Positions 1 to 5,220 of a stretch of DNA of 5,657 nucleotides are shown piece by piece. Each line of letters begins with the position of its first letter. The stretch's first letter is position 1. Position numbers and translations under genes: made by a program. The notes beneath the pieces were generated by a model. It did no database searches, was not told where the DNA came from, and worked only from the letters and a program-made list of their open reading frames with translations. This stretch comes from Syntrophomonadaceae bacterium (GTDB lineage: Bacteria > Bacillota > Dethiobacteria > DTU022 > UBA8154), in assembly GCA_003561325.1 (NCBI GenBank), contig PWWY01000084.1, forward strand, positions 1 through 5,657, in the 5' to 3' direction.

Positions 1-443
1 AATGCCGCCACTGCGACCCCGCACCCTGTATGGCAGTTTGCCCTACGGGAGCCATTAAGAGGACCCCGGATGGGGAGATCGTGCTGATCGATGGGGAAAA
101 ATGTATTACCTGTGCCATGTGCGCGATGGTCTGCCCCTTTGATGTGATCCGTTACTACCCGTCTGCAGAAACCTTGAAAGGAAAACTGGTGGCCCTGAAA
201 TGTGATCACTGCCAGGAAAGGCAGGAAAGAGGGCTTGAACCGGCCTGTGTGGAAACCTGCAAGGTGAACGCTCTTCTCTTCGGGGAGATTAATGAACTGG
301 TGGAGAAAGCCAGCAGCCGGTTGGCCAGGGTTGTTTCCAGCGCTGCTGCTGTGGTGCCCCCGGAACCGTTAAAACTCCCTCCCCATTATGAAGCATGGCG
401 CCAGTGGGGGGAAGCGGTTTCCAGACTGGATGCTGAACGGTGA
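1..443 (+). CDS. cooF: CooF-type 4Fe-4S polyferredoxin, 5'-truncated by the window edge
   Basis: This is an iron-sulfur electron carrier that most likely takes electrons from the CO dehydrogenase encoded just downstream and passes them to a redox partner in the cytoplasm. The reading frame is already open at base 3, so the gene starts before the window and 146 residues are visible. Three cysteine sets can be read: CxxCxxxxCxxxCP (Cys codons at 3, 12, 27, 39), CxxCxxCxxxCP (102, 111, 120, 132) and CxxC-x11-CxxxC (201, 210, 246, 258). These match motifs II, III and IV of the four-cluster HycB/DmsB/CooF family. Motif I and roughly the first 40 residues should lie upstream. The Met codon at 30 is inside motif II and is not a real start. 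The stop at 441-443 is followed by a 52-base gap to cooS, which argues for co-transcription. The family is certain. The CooF name rests on the neighbour, since hydrogenase or formate dehydrogenase ferredoxin subunits look alike. Confidence 0.85.
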   Translation, partial: CRHCDPAPCMAVCPTGAIKRTPDGEIVLIDGEKCITCAMCAMVCPFDVIRYYPSAETLKGKLVALKCDHCQERQERGLEPACVETCKVNALLFGEINELVEKASSRLARVVSSAAAVVPPEPLKLPPHYEAWRQWGEAVSRLDAER

Positions 444-481
444 TTCCCCGTTGTCAATGAATTGCTTCTCGACATTTTTTT

Positions 482-489
482 GGAGGAGG
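482..489 (+). promoter_or_regulatory. Shine-Dalgarno sequence that decides the cooS start
   Basis: GGAGGAGG ends six bases before the ATG at 496, which is ideal spacing. It directly abuts an earlier in-frame ATG at 490, so that codon is unlikely to be used. A still earlier in-frame ATG at 388 lies inside the upstream gene and has no such site. Confidence 0.75.
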
Positions 490-495
490 ATGACC

Positions 496-2415
496 ATGTC
501 TGCAAAGTTTAACCAGCAGAGTGCTGCCGAAGATGCACAACAAATCCTGCGGCGGGCAGGAGAAGAACAGGTGGAGACGGTTTGGGACCGCCTGGAGGCC
601 CAAAAACCCCAGTGTGGCTACTGTTCCCTGGGGTTAAGTTGCAGGAACTGCGCCATGGGACCCTGCCGCATCGACCCCTTCGGAGAAGGTCCTCAAAAGG
701 GGGTCTGCGGAGCGGATGCCGACGTGATCGTGGCAAGAAACCTGGCCCGCACCATTGCGGCCGGAGCATCGGCCCATTCCGATCACGGCCGGGATATCCT
801 GGAGGCATTGTATCATGTCGGAAGGGGTGAAACAGAGTCATATCGCATTGCCGATGTAGAGAAGCTTAAGCGGATCGCCGGTGAATACGGGGTTTCAACG
901 GAAGGGAAAGATCCCCGGGAAATTGCCCGGGCGCTCTCCTGGGAGATGATGGAGGATTTTGGCATCCGCAAGGAAGTCCTCACCTTCGTCGGACGGGTTC
1001 CCCCTGCCCGGCGGGAACTTTGGGAAAAGCTGGGCATCACACCCCGTGGTATCGACCGCGAGAACGTGGAGACCTTGCACAGGACCCATATGGGGGTAGA
1101 CAACGATTACGTGAATATTCTTCTGCACGCCATGCGCACCAGCCTTTCCGACGGCTGGGGCGGATCCATGGTCGCCACGGAGGTTTCTGATATTCTCTTT
1201 GGGACCCCTTCCCCGGTTTCCTCCCGGGCTAACCTGGGCGTGCTAAAGGCTGATGAAGTAAACATTGCTCTCCATGGCCATAACCCCATGCTTTCCGATG
1301 TCATTGTCCAGGCTGCCCAGGACCCAGAACTGCAGCAGCTGGCAAAAGAAAAAGGGGCGAAAGGAATTAACCTGGTGGGCCTCTGCTGTACCGGCAACGA
1401 GCTACAGATGCGCCGTGGCATTCCCATGGCCGGCAACCACCTCATCCAGGAGCTGGTAATCATGACCGGCGCCCTGGAAGCCATGGTGGTGGACTACCAG
1501 TGTATCATGCCCTCTGTAGTTAATGTTGCAAAATGCTTCCATACCAGCGTGATCTCTACTTTTGATAAAGCCAAGTTTACCGGAGCCACTCATATTTCCT
1601 TTGATCCGCTACGGGGATTGGAAATCGGCAAGGAGATTGTGAGGAAGGGAGTTGAGAATTACCCCAATCGCCTCCAGGAACGGGTCCGTATTCCCAATTC
1701 CCCTACCGAGATGATGGCCGGTTTTTCCGTGGAATCTATCGTGGCCGCTCTCGGTGGAAGTCCGGAACCCCTGGTAGATGCTATCAAGACCGGCAAGATT
1801 CGGGGAGCGGCAGCCGTTGTTGGGTGCAATAACCCTAAAATAAAGCATGATTATGGACATGTAACCCTGACCCGCCGCCTGATCGAGAATGATATCCTGG
1901 TGGTTGTAACAGGATGCAGCGCCGTTGCCAATGGTAAAGCCGGGCTCATGATGCCGGATGCGGCGGAGCTGGCAGGACCCGGGCTCAAAGAAGTATGTAA
2001 AGCCTTGGGTATCCCTCCTGTTCTACACATGGGTTCATGCGTCGATAATACCCGGATCCTGGTCCTGGCCGCTGCCCTGGCCAATTTCCTGGGAACTGAT
2101 ATCCAAACTCTACCCCTGGCAGGGGCAGCTCCGGAGTGGTATTCGGAAAAAGCAGTCTCCATCGGGACGTACGTGGTTGCCTCGGGGATTTACACGGTGC
2201 TGGGACTGCAGCCGGCTATATTCGGCAGCCCTAACGTAGTCAACCTGCTGGCAAGTGGATTGGATGAAGTGGTAGGAGCTACCTTCGCGGTAGAGCCGGA
2301 CCCGGAAAAGGCTGCCGTGCTTATCCGCAGGCACATCGAAAAGAAGAGGAAAGGTTTGAACCTGCCCTTTGACGAACCGGATCGGATCAACATGCCAGAA
2401 TCGCCGTCGGCATAA
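496..2415 (+). CDS. cooS: anaerobic Ni-Fe carbon monoxide dehydrogenase, catalytic subunit
   Basis: This cytoplasmic homodimeric enzyme interconverts CO + H2O and CO2 + 2 electrons + 2 protons. At 639 aa it has the usual length of monofunctional CooS (Carboxydothermus CODH-II is 636 aa). B-cluster cysteines are C49, C52, C57 and C71. The C-cluster ligand set appears complete: H262 (in LHGHNP), C298 (GLCCTGNE), C336 (DYQC), C444 (VGCNNP), C474 (TGCS) and C515 (MGSCVDN). K552 in SEKA matches the catalytic lysine (Lys563 of CODH-II). The D-cluster site is unusual: C40-x2-C43, with Ser48 where the common CX7C form has its second cysteine. The His relay is H94 and H97, followed by D100 and E103. 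The loop between C474 and C515 is about nine residues shorter than in CODH-II. I chose the ATG at 496 for its Shine-Dalgarno spacing; ATG 490 would add two residues. The gene sits between cooF and a flavoprotein, with no acsB nearby, so it is probably not part of an acetyl-CoA synthase complex (inference). Confidence 0.96.
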   Translation: MSAKFNQQSAAEDAQQILRRAGEEQVETVWDRLEAQKPQCGYCSLGLSCRNCAMGPCRIDPFGEGPQKGVCGADADVIVARNLARTIAAGASAHSDHGRDILEALYHVGRGETESYRIADVEKLKRIAGEYGVSTEGKDPREIARALSWEMMEDFGIRKEVLTFVGRVPPARRELWEKLGITPRGIDRENVETLHRTHMGVDNDYVNILLHAMRTSLSDGWGGSMVATEVSDILFGTPSPVSSRANLGVLKADEVNIALHGHNPMLSDVIVQAAQDPELQQLAKEKGAKGINLVGLCCTGNELQMRRGIPMAGNHLIQELVIMTGALEAMVVDYQCIMPSVVNVAKCFHTSVISTFDKAKFTGATHISFDPLRGLEIGKEIVRKGVENYPNRLQERVRIPNSPTEMMAGFSVESIVAALGGSPEPLVDAIKTGKIRGAAAVVGCNNPKIKHDYGHVTLTRRLIENDILVVVTGCSAVANGKAGLMMPDAAELAGPGLKEVCKALGIPPVLHMGSCVDNTRILVLAAALANFLGTDIQTLPLAGAAPEWYSEKAVSIGTYVVASGIYTVLGLQPAIFGSPNVVNLLASGLDEVVGATFAVEPDPEKAAVLIRRHIEKKRKGLNLPFDEPDRINMPESPSA

Positions 2416-2444
2416 TCTCCGGGGGTCAAGACAAGGAGGTTTTT

Positions 2445-3689
2445 ATGAAAATCGTGATCATCGGTGCCGGTCCGGCCGGAGTCGCGGCAGCTGAGGCCAT
2501 TCGGGAACATGACAGGCAGTGCCAGATCGTCATGTTAACCAGTGAACCGTACCCCCCTTATTCTCCGCCGGCCCTGGCCGAATATTTCATGACCGGCCGC
2601 CCCATCCATTTCTGGAAAGGTGAAGATTTTCCAGAACGCCTGCAGCTGGATTACCATCCTGCCAGCCGCGTGCTGGTGGTACAGCCCGGCGAGCAGCGGC
2701 TGGTCCTTGATCAAGGCCGAGATCTTCTTTACGACCAGCTGATCATTGCCTCCGGAGGTAGGCTCTATGCTCCCATCAGCGGCGCGGAAAAGGAAGGGAT
2801 TCACAATTTTAAATCCTTACAGGCCGGCACAGGGCTTTTGGAAAAGGTGAGAGCCAAGCGCGTCGGCAGTGCGCTGATCGTCGGAGCCGGTTTTATCGGC
2901 GTGGAGGTAGCCTTCTTACTCCATGAGCTGGGGTTAGAGGTAACCCTGCTGGTTCGTTCCCGGGTAATGCGCGGGATGCTGGATCCCGAGTCTTCGCAGA
3001 AAGTAGAGGAGATCCTTTTATCGCGGGGCATTGAGATCAGGGGAGGCCCGGATGCCGACGCCACCGGTTTTGTTGGCGAACGGCAAGTTGAAGGCGTGGA
3101 GATGCGTTCCGGTACAGTGTTGAAGGCCGATATCTATGTAGCTGCCACGGGGTTAAAGCCCAATATTGATTTCCTGAAAGGATCCGGTATCGCTACGAAC
3201 TGGGGTATCCTGGTGGATGAGCATCTCCGCACGAATTTCAACAATATCTATGCGGCCGGCGATGTGGCTGAAACCAGGGACCGGATTACAGGGCAGCGTG
3301 TTGTTTACCCTAATTACCCCAATGCCGTGGAACAGGGTAGGATTGCAGGCTATAACCTGCTGGGTCTTAACCAGGTCTATCACGGAGCGGAAGCCATGAA
3401 CAGCATGAAGCACCTGGGTTTGCCGGTGATGGCTGTGGGTTCCATGGAGGGAGAGGAGTTACGGACAAAGCGCGCAGAAAACCTGCGCAAGCTCTGGGTG
3501 AAGGACGGCCGGCTGGTGGGCTTTCGCCTGATAGGTGACATCAGCTGCGCCGGGATATACTTGAGCTTGATGAGGAGGGCCGAGGATATCTCTACCATTA
3601 AGGATGACCTGCTGGACGCCAACTTTGGTATGGGCTACCTGGCAGGCCTGGCTTTAGAGCCCCAGATGGGCCCGATCGGGTCGGGATGA
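2445..3689 (+). CDS. FAD-dependent NAD(P) oxidoreductase of the CODH-linked FNOR/Nox type
   Basis: This 414-aa two-dinucleotide-fold flavoprotein probably couples CooF to NAD(P)+. The FAD-binding GxGxxG is at residues 7-12 and the pyridine-nucleotide GxGxxG at 147-152. The ATG-type hinge AATGLKP is at 233-239, and the second FAD motif AAGD is at 270-273. The C-terminal third fits the dimerisation domain of this reductase superfamily. There are only two cysteines (C26, C368) and neither is in a redox position, so it lacks the CxxxxC disulfide of glutathione reductase and the single active Cys of NADH oxidase/peroxidase. That segment reads YPPYSPPALAEYF, closer to rubredoxin or ferredoxin reductases. 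The end of the second nucleotide-binding strand reads VRSRVMR (170-176), which suggests NADP(H). AAGGAGGT lies five bases before the ATG and the gap to cooS is 29 bases, so it should be in the same operon. Electron flow from CooF is inferred from gene order; a ferredoxin or rubredoxin reductase role elsewhere remains possible. Confidence 0.9.
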   Translation: MKIVIIGAGPAGVAAAEAIREHDRQCQIVMLTSEPYPPYSPPALAEYFMTGRPIHFWKGEDFPERLQLDYHPASRVLVVQPGEQRLVLDQGRDLLYDQLIIASGGRLYAPISGAEKEGIHNFKSLQAGTGLLEKVRAKRVGSALIVGAGFIGVEVAFLLHELGLEVTLLVRSRVMRGMLDPESSQKVEEILLSRGIEIRGGPDADATGFVGERQVEGVEMRSGTVLKADIYVAATGLKPNIDFLKGSGIATNWGILVDEHLRTNFNNIYAAGDVAETRDRITGQRVVYPNYPNAVEQGRIAGYNLLGLNQVYHGAEAMNSMKHLGLPVMAVGSMEGEELRTKRAENLRKLWVKDGRLVGFRLIGDISCAGIYLSLMRRAEDISTIKDDLLDANFGMGYLAGLALEPQMGPIGSG

Positions 3690-3793
3690 GATGAGATAGT
3701 TTGCACCGTCTGCATATAAGCTTCTTTCCGCCATTGACGAGCGCAGGAAAGGTTTAGGCTTGAGTTAGCTGGAATGGAAAACGCCGTCATAAG

Positions 3794-3834
3794 CAAAGCC
3801 ATGGAGCAGAGTAGCGACTCCATGGCTTTGTTTT
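3794..3834 (+). terminator. intrinsic terminator of the cooF-cooS-flavoprotein operon, possibly bidirectional
   Basis: A perfect 13-bp stem (3794-3806 with 3818-3830, containing AAGCCATGGAG) closes an 11-base loop and is followed by TTTT. It lies 105 bases after the flavoprotein stop codon. The opposite strand reads TTTGCTTATG after the same stem, so it could also end the convergent RlpA-like gene, whose stop is at 3877, though the U-run is poorer on that side. The rest of 3690-3876 shows no gene. Confidence 0.85.
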
Positions 3835-3876
3835 GCCTTCCGATAAGGGGTAACGGGTCCACCGGTTTACCCGCGT

Positions 3877-4851
3877 TTATTCGATCACAATTTTCAACTG
3901 GACCTGCCCTACCCCGATGGACCGGGTCAACCCGATCTCGTAAGCCGAACTGCGGGAAAGGTCAATGATACGATCCGGGTGCCGCACCTGGCAGGGGCCC
4001 CGGTCGTTGATCCGCACCCAGGTACTCTTACCCGTTTCCAGGAAGGTAACTTCAACCATGGTGTTGAAGGGAAGACTGGGGTGTGCTGCGGTGCTGGCGG
4101 ATTTATCATAGATTTCACCATTGGCCGTTCTTCTCCCATGAAAAACCCCGCCATAAGAAGTGGCCTTGCCTTCAACATAATAAACGAGCCGCGCCTTTTG
4201 CTCCAGCTGACGGCGCATTTCCTCTTCCATCCCGTTTATTCTTTTAAATTCGCTGAAGGACTTGAAAAGACCATGGTTTTCCCGGTATTGGATGATCTCC
4301 CGGGACGCCTGCTCATCGAGGCCTAGAAGCAGGAGTTCCCAGAACGTGGCCGTATTAACATCTATTTTTTCATCTTGACGATAATCTAAAAGATCGACAT
4401 GGTTGCTGATCGCGACAGGAAGATTCTCGTCGCTGCTGGAAATCGCGATCGTCCTGGTGCGATCATTCCATTCCACGAAGCAGCCCAGCTGCTCTACCGT
4501 GGATCGAAGAGGCGCAAAAAGACGATTTTGTATTTTAAAAGCGGGAACTTCTACCGCGGATTCATGTACGTCCTGTAAATCATCATCCTCTTCTGTGACA
4601 AAGATGATTTTTCGATCATCTTTCGCAGCCAAGGCCACTTCGTTGTTCACGTCCCAAATGATCGTCGCGTTCAACGCCTCCAGCAAGGGCCGAACGGGGA
4701 TCACTGCCTGGCCATCCTGGATAAAAGGTGGAAAACCCAGCCATACCTCCTCATCGTTCACGGTTATACCAATTTCCCCGGCAACAACGATTCCTGAAAA
4801 GGCCAGCAGGATGACCAGGGCTATAGCAAAAACAACTGTCCTGCGCATCAT
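3877..4851 (-). CDS. secreted RlpA-like protein with copper-amine-oxidase-N and helix-hairpin-helix domains
   Basis: This is probably an exported cell-wall protein acting outside the membrane. Of 324 residues, 1-24 form a signal peptide (MMRR, a hydrophobic core, then VVA before Gly25). There is no lipobox Cys, unlike Gram-negative RlpA lipoproteins. Residues about 27-138 resemble two halves of a copper amine oxidase N-terminal domain (VIPVRPLLEALNA...WD; LFAPLRSTVEQLG...W). Residues about 163-208 form a ComEA-like helix-hairpin-helix (IDVNTAT...FKRINGM). Residues about 227-323 are the RlpA double-psi beta-barrel (FHGRRTANGEIYD, TAAH, VRINDRGP, RIIDLSR). E246, H257 and D283 have the spacing of Glu120, His131 and Asp157 of Pseudomonas RlpA, so peptidoglycan lytic activity is possible but unproven. 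The ATG at 4851 has AAAGGAG six bases upstream; ATG 4848 and TTG 4854 are alternatives. It stands alone, convergent with the CODH operon. Domain assignment is firm; substrate and role are not. Confidence 0.9.
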   Translation of the reverse strand: MMRRTVVFAIALVILLAFSGIVVAGEIGITVNDEEVWLGFPPFIQDGQAVIPVRPLLEALNATIIWDVNNEVALAAKDDRKIIFVTEEDDDLQDVHESAVEVPAFKIQNRLFAPLRSTVEQLGCFVEWNDRTRTIAISSSDENLPVAISNHVDLLDYRQDEKIDVNTATFWELLLLGLDEQASREIIQYRENHGLFKSFSEFKRINGMEEEMRRQLEQKARLVYYVEGKATSYGGVFHGRRTANGEIYDKSASTAAHPSLPFNTMVEVTFLETGKSTWVRINDRGPCQVRHPDRIIDLSRSSAYEIGLTRSIGVGQVQLKIVIE

Positions 4852-4857
4852 CAAGTA

Positions 4858-4864
4858 CTCCTTT
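4858..4864 (-). promoter_or_regulatory. Shine-Dalgarno sequence of the RlpA-like gene
   Basis: AAAGGAG on the minus strand lies six bases before the ATG at 4851, nine before the next in-frame ATG (4848) and three before the TTG at 4854. This favours 4851 or 4848 over the TTG. Confidence 0.7.
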
Positions 4865-4925
4865 CAAAAATTAAGGCTTCTTAACAAATGGTGCTCCTGA
4901 ACTACATTGCACGCTATTTCTTCAT

Positions 4926-5002
4926 AAAAAAAACGAAAAAAAAATATCCCGGAGATTCATTATACTAGAAAAAGAAAAAAAAACCAAGAAAAAAAATAAA
5001 AA
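4926..5002. repeat. A-tract-rich low-complexity segment
   Basis: On the + strand 17 of 19 bases are A at 4926-4944, and 29 of 34 are A at 4969-5002. Such tracts can bend DNA or act as UP elements. They flank the TATAAT box of the RlpA-like gene, and the minus-strand equivalents are long U-runs. No coding potential is seen. Confidence 0.75.
4959..4987 (-). promoter_or_regulatory. probable sigma-A promoter of the RlpA-like gene
   Basis: On the minus strand a perfect TATAAT (4959-4964) is preceded by 17 bases and a weak -35, TTGGTT (4982-4987). The sequence upstream and within the spacer is almost pure T on this strand, like an UP element. Transcription would start near 4952 and give a leader of about 100 bases containing two U-runs. 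The -35 match is only three of six, so the exact hexamer is uncertain. Confidence 0.55.
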
Positions 5003-5020
5003 TCCCCTAAAATAGGCGAT
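4989..5020 (-). terminator. weak hairpin followed by a long U-run, candidate minus-strand terminator
   Basis: The minus strand can form ATC-G-CCTA / TAGG-G-GAT (5002-5020), with one G-G mismatch and a three-base loop. It is followed by TTTTATTTTTTTT at 4989-5001. The stem is weak but the U-run is excellent. It could catch transcripts leaving the rnpB side before they reach the RlpA-like gene. The U-run overlaps the T-rich region upstream of that gene's promoter, so it may simply be promoter sequence. Confidence 0.35.
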
Positions 5021-5031
5021 CTTGAGGCTCA

Positions 5032-5054
5032 TAACATTTTATGACCAAATGTTA
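5032..5054. repeat. 8-bp inverted repeat with 7-bp spacer, operator-like
   Basis: TAACATTT and AAATGTTA are perfect inverted arms separated by seven bases. The size and symmetry suit a dimeric repressor site. It lies about 45 bp upstream of the -35 of the RlpA-like gene. No regulator gene is visible and the motif matches none I can name. Confidence 0.5.
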
Positions 5055-5056
5055 AA

Positions 5057-5071
5057 ATAATTAACAATTAT
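5057..5071. repeat. AT-rich inverted repeat
   Basis: ATAATT and AATTAT are perfect arms around a three-base spacer (AAC). It sits two bases after the preceding inverted repeat and abuts the next one. AT-rich palindromes arise easily by chance, so support comes mainly from its position in a series. Confidence 0.35.
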
Positions 5072-5086
5072 CCTGCTCCGCGCAGG
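5072..5086. repeat. GC-rich inverted repeat
   Basis: CCTGC and GCAGG are perfect arms around TCCGC. It directly follows the AT-rich repeat at 5057-5071. It could form a small stem-loop in RNA on either strand. Confidence 0.4.
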
Positions 5087-5091
5087 CGGTT

Positions 5092-5110
5092 ACAAGGAGA
5101 TCCTCCTTGT
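5092..5110. repeat. 8-bp inverted repeat with 3-bp spacer
   Basis: ACAAGGAG and CTCCTTGT are perfect arms around ATC. In RNA it gives a stable hairpin on either strand and would hide an AAGGAG Shine-Dalgarno-like sequence in its stem. No start codon with an extended frame follows at suitable spacing on either strand, and no U-run follows, so it is not a typical terminator. Confidence 0.55.
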
Positions 5111-5132
5111 CCAGCCTTAACGCTCATTCATC

Positions 5133-5156
5133 TATTGCGGTCGCGTCGTAGCAATA
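5133..5156. repeat. 6-bp inverted repeat overlapping the tandem repeat
   Basis: TATTGC and GCAATA are perfect arms with a 12-base loop. The loop and right arm fall in the first copy of the 22-bp tandem repeat. The second copy has lost the matching arm, so the hairpin is not duplicated. Confidence 0.35.
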
Positions 5157-5181
5157 TAACGGTCGCGTCGGGGCAAGATAA
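5138..5181. repeat. two-copy 22-bp direct tandem repeat
   Basis: The units 5138-5159 and 5160-5181 abut exactly and agree at 19 of 22 positions. The shared core is CGGTCGCGTCG, then two changed bases, GCAA, one changed base, ATAA. They lie between rnpB's candidate terminator and the inverted-repeat array. They are too short and too few for a CRISPR array; they could be a tandem protein-binding site or a local duplication. Confidence 0.8.
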
Positions 5182-5206
5182 AGCATCCTGCTGATCCAAA
5201 GGATGC
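5177..5206 (-). terminator. candidate intrinsic terminator of rnpB
   Basis: On the minus strand GCATCCT pairs with AGGATGC (5200-5206 with 5183-5189) around a ten-base loop, followed by TTTATCTT. It starts 15 bases beyond the end of helix P1. The seven-bp stem and broken U-run make it a moderate candidate, but position and orientation fit. Confidence 0.55.
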
Positions 5207-5220
5207 CTTTCAAGTGGGTT

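Larger units (their letters stand above)
4852..5220. other. intergenic region without a protein gene
   Basis: This 369-base stretch between the RlpA-like gene and rnpB shows no open frame with a credible ribosome site on either strand. From left to right it holds the RlpA-like leader and promoter, A-tracts, a weak hairpin with U-run, four successive inverted repeats, the 22-bp tandem repeat and the rnpB terminator candidate. The left half is very AT-rich, while the repeat-bearing part after about 5071 is GC-richer. Confidence 0.8.

Noticed and set aside
388..495. Longer cooS start at ATG 388, adding 36 residues
   Set aside because: It overlaps the end of the cooF frame, has no ribosome site, and the added residues have no place in the CooS family; GGAGGAGG points to 496.
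496..2415. Could be the CODH subunit of a bifunctional acetyl-CoA synthase complex
   Set aside because: Neighbours are CooF and a flavoprotein and no acsA/acsB/acsCD part is in view, although the region before base 1 is unseen.
3690..3793. Possible small gene or regulator between the flavoprotein and its terminator
   Set aside because: No frame of useful length with a ribosome site is present; it looks like untranslated 3' sequence.
4403..4900. Open frame of 165 codons on the + strand opposite the RlpA-like gene
   Set aside because: The opposite strand encodes recognisable domains throughout, and this frame gives a Ser/Thr-rich, domain-less product without a ribosome site.
4959..4966. TATACT on the + strand as a promoter pointing right
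   Set aside because: No -35 exists at suitable spacing (the site is an A-run) and there is no gene on that strand downstream.
5138..5181. Possible CRISPR array
   Set aside because: There are only two units, directly abutting with no spacer, and no cas genes nearby.
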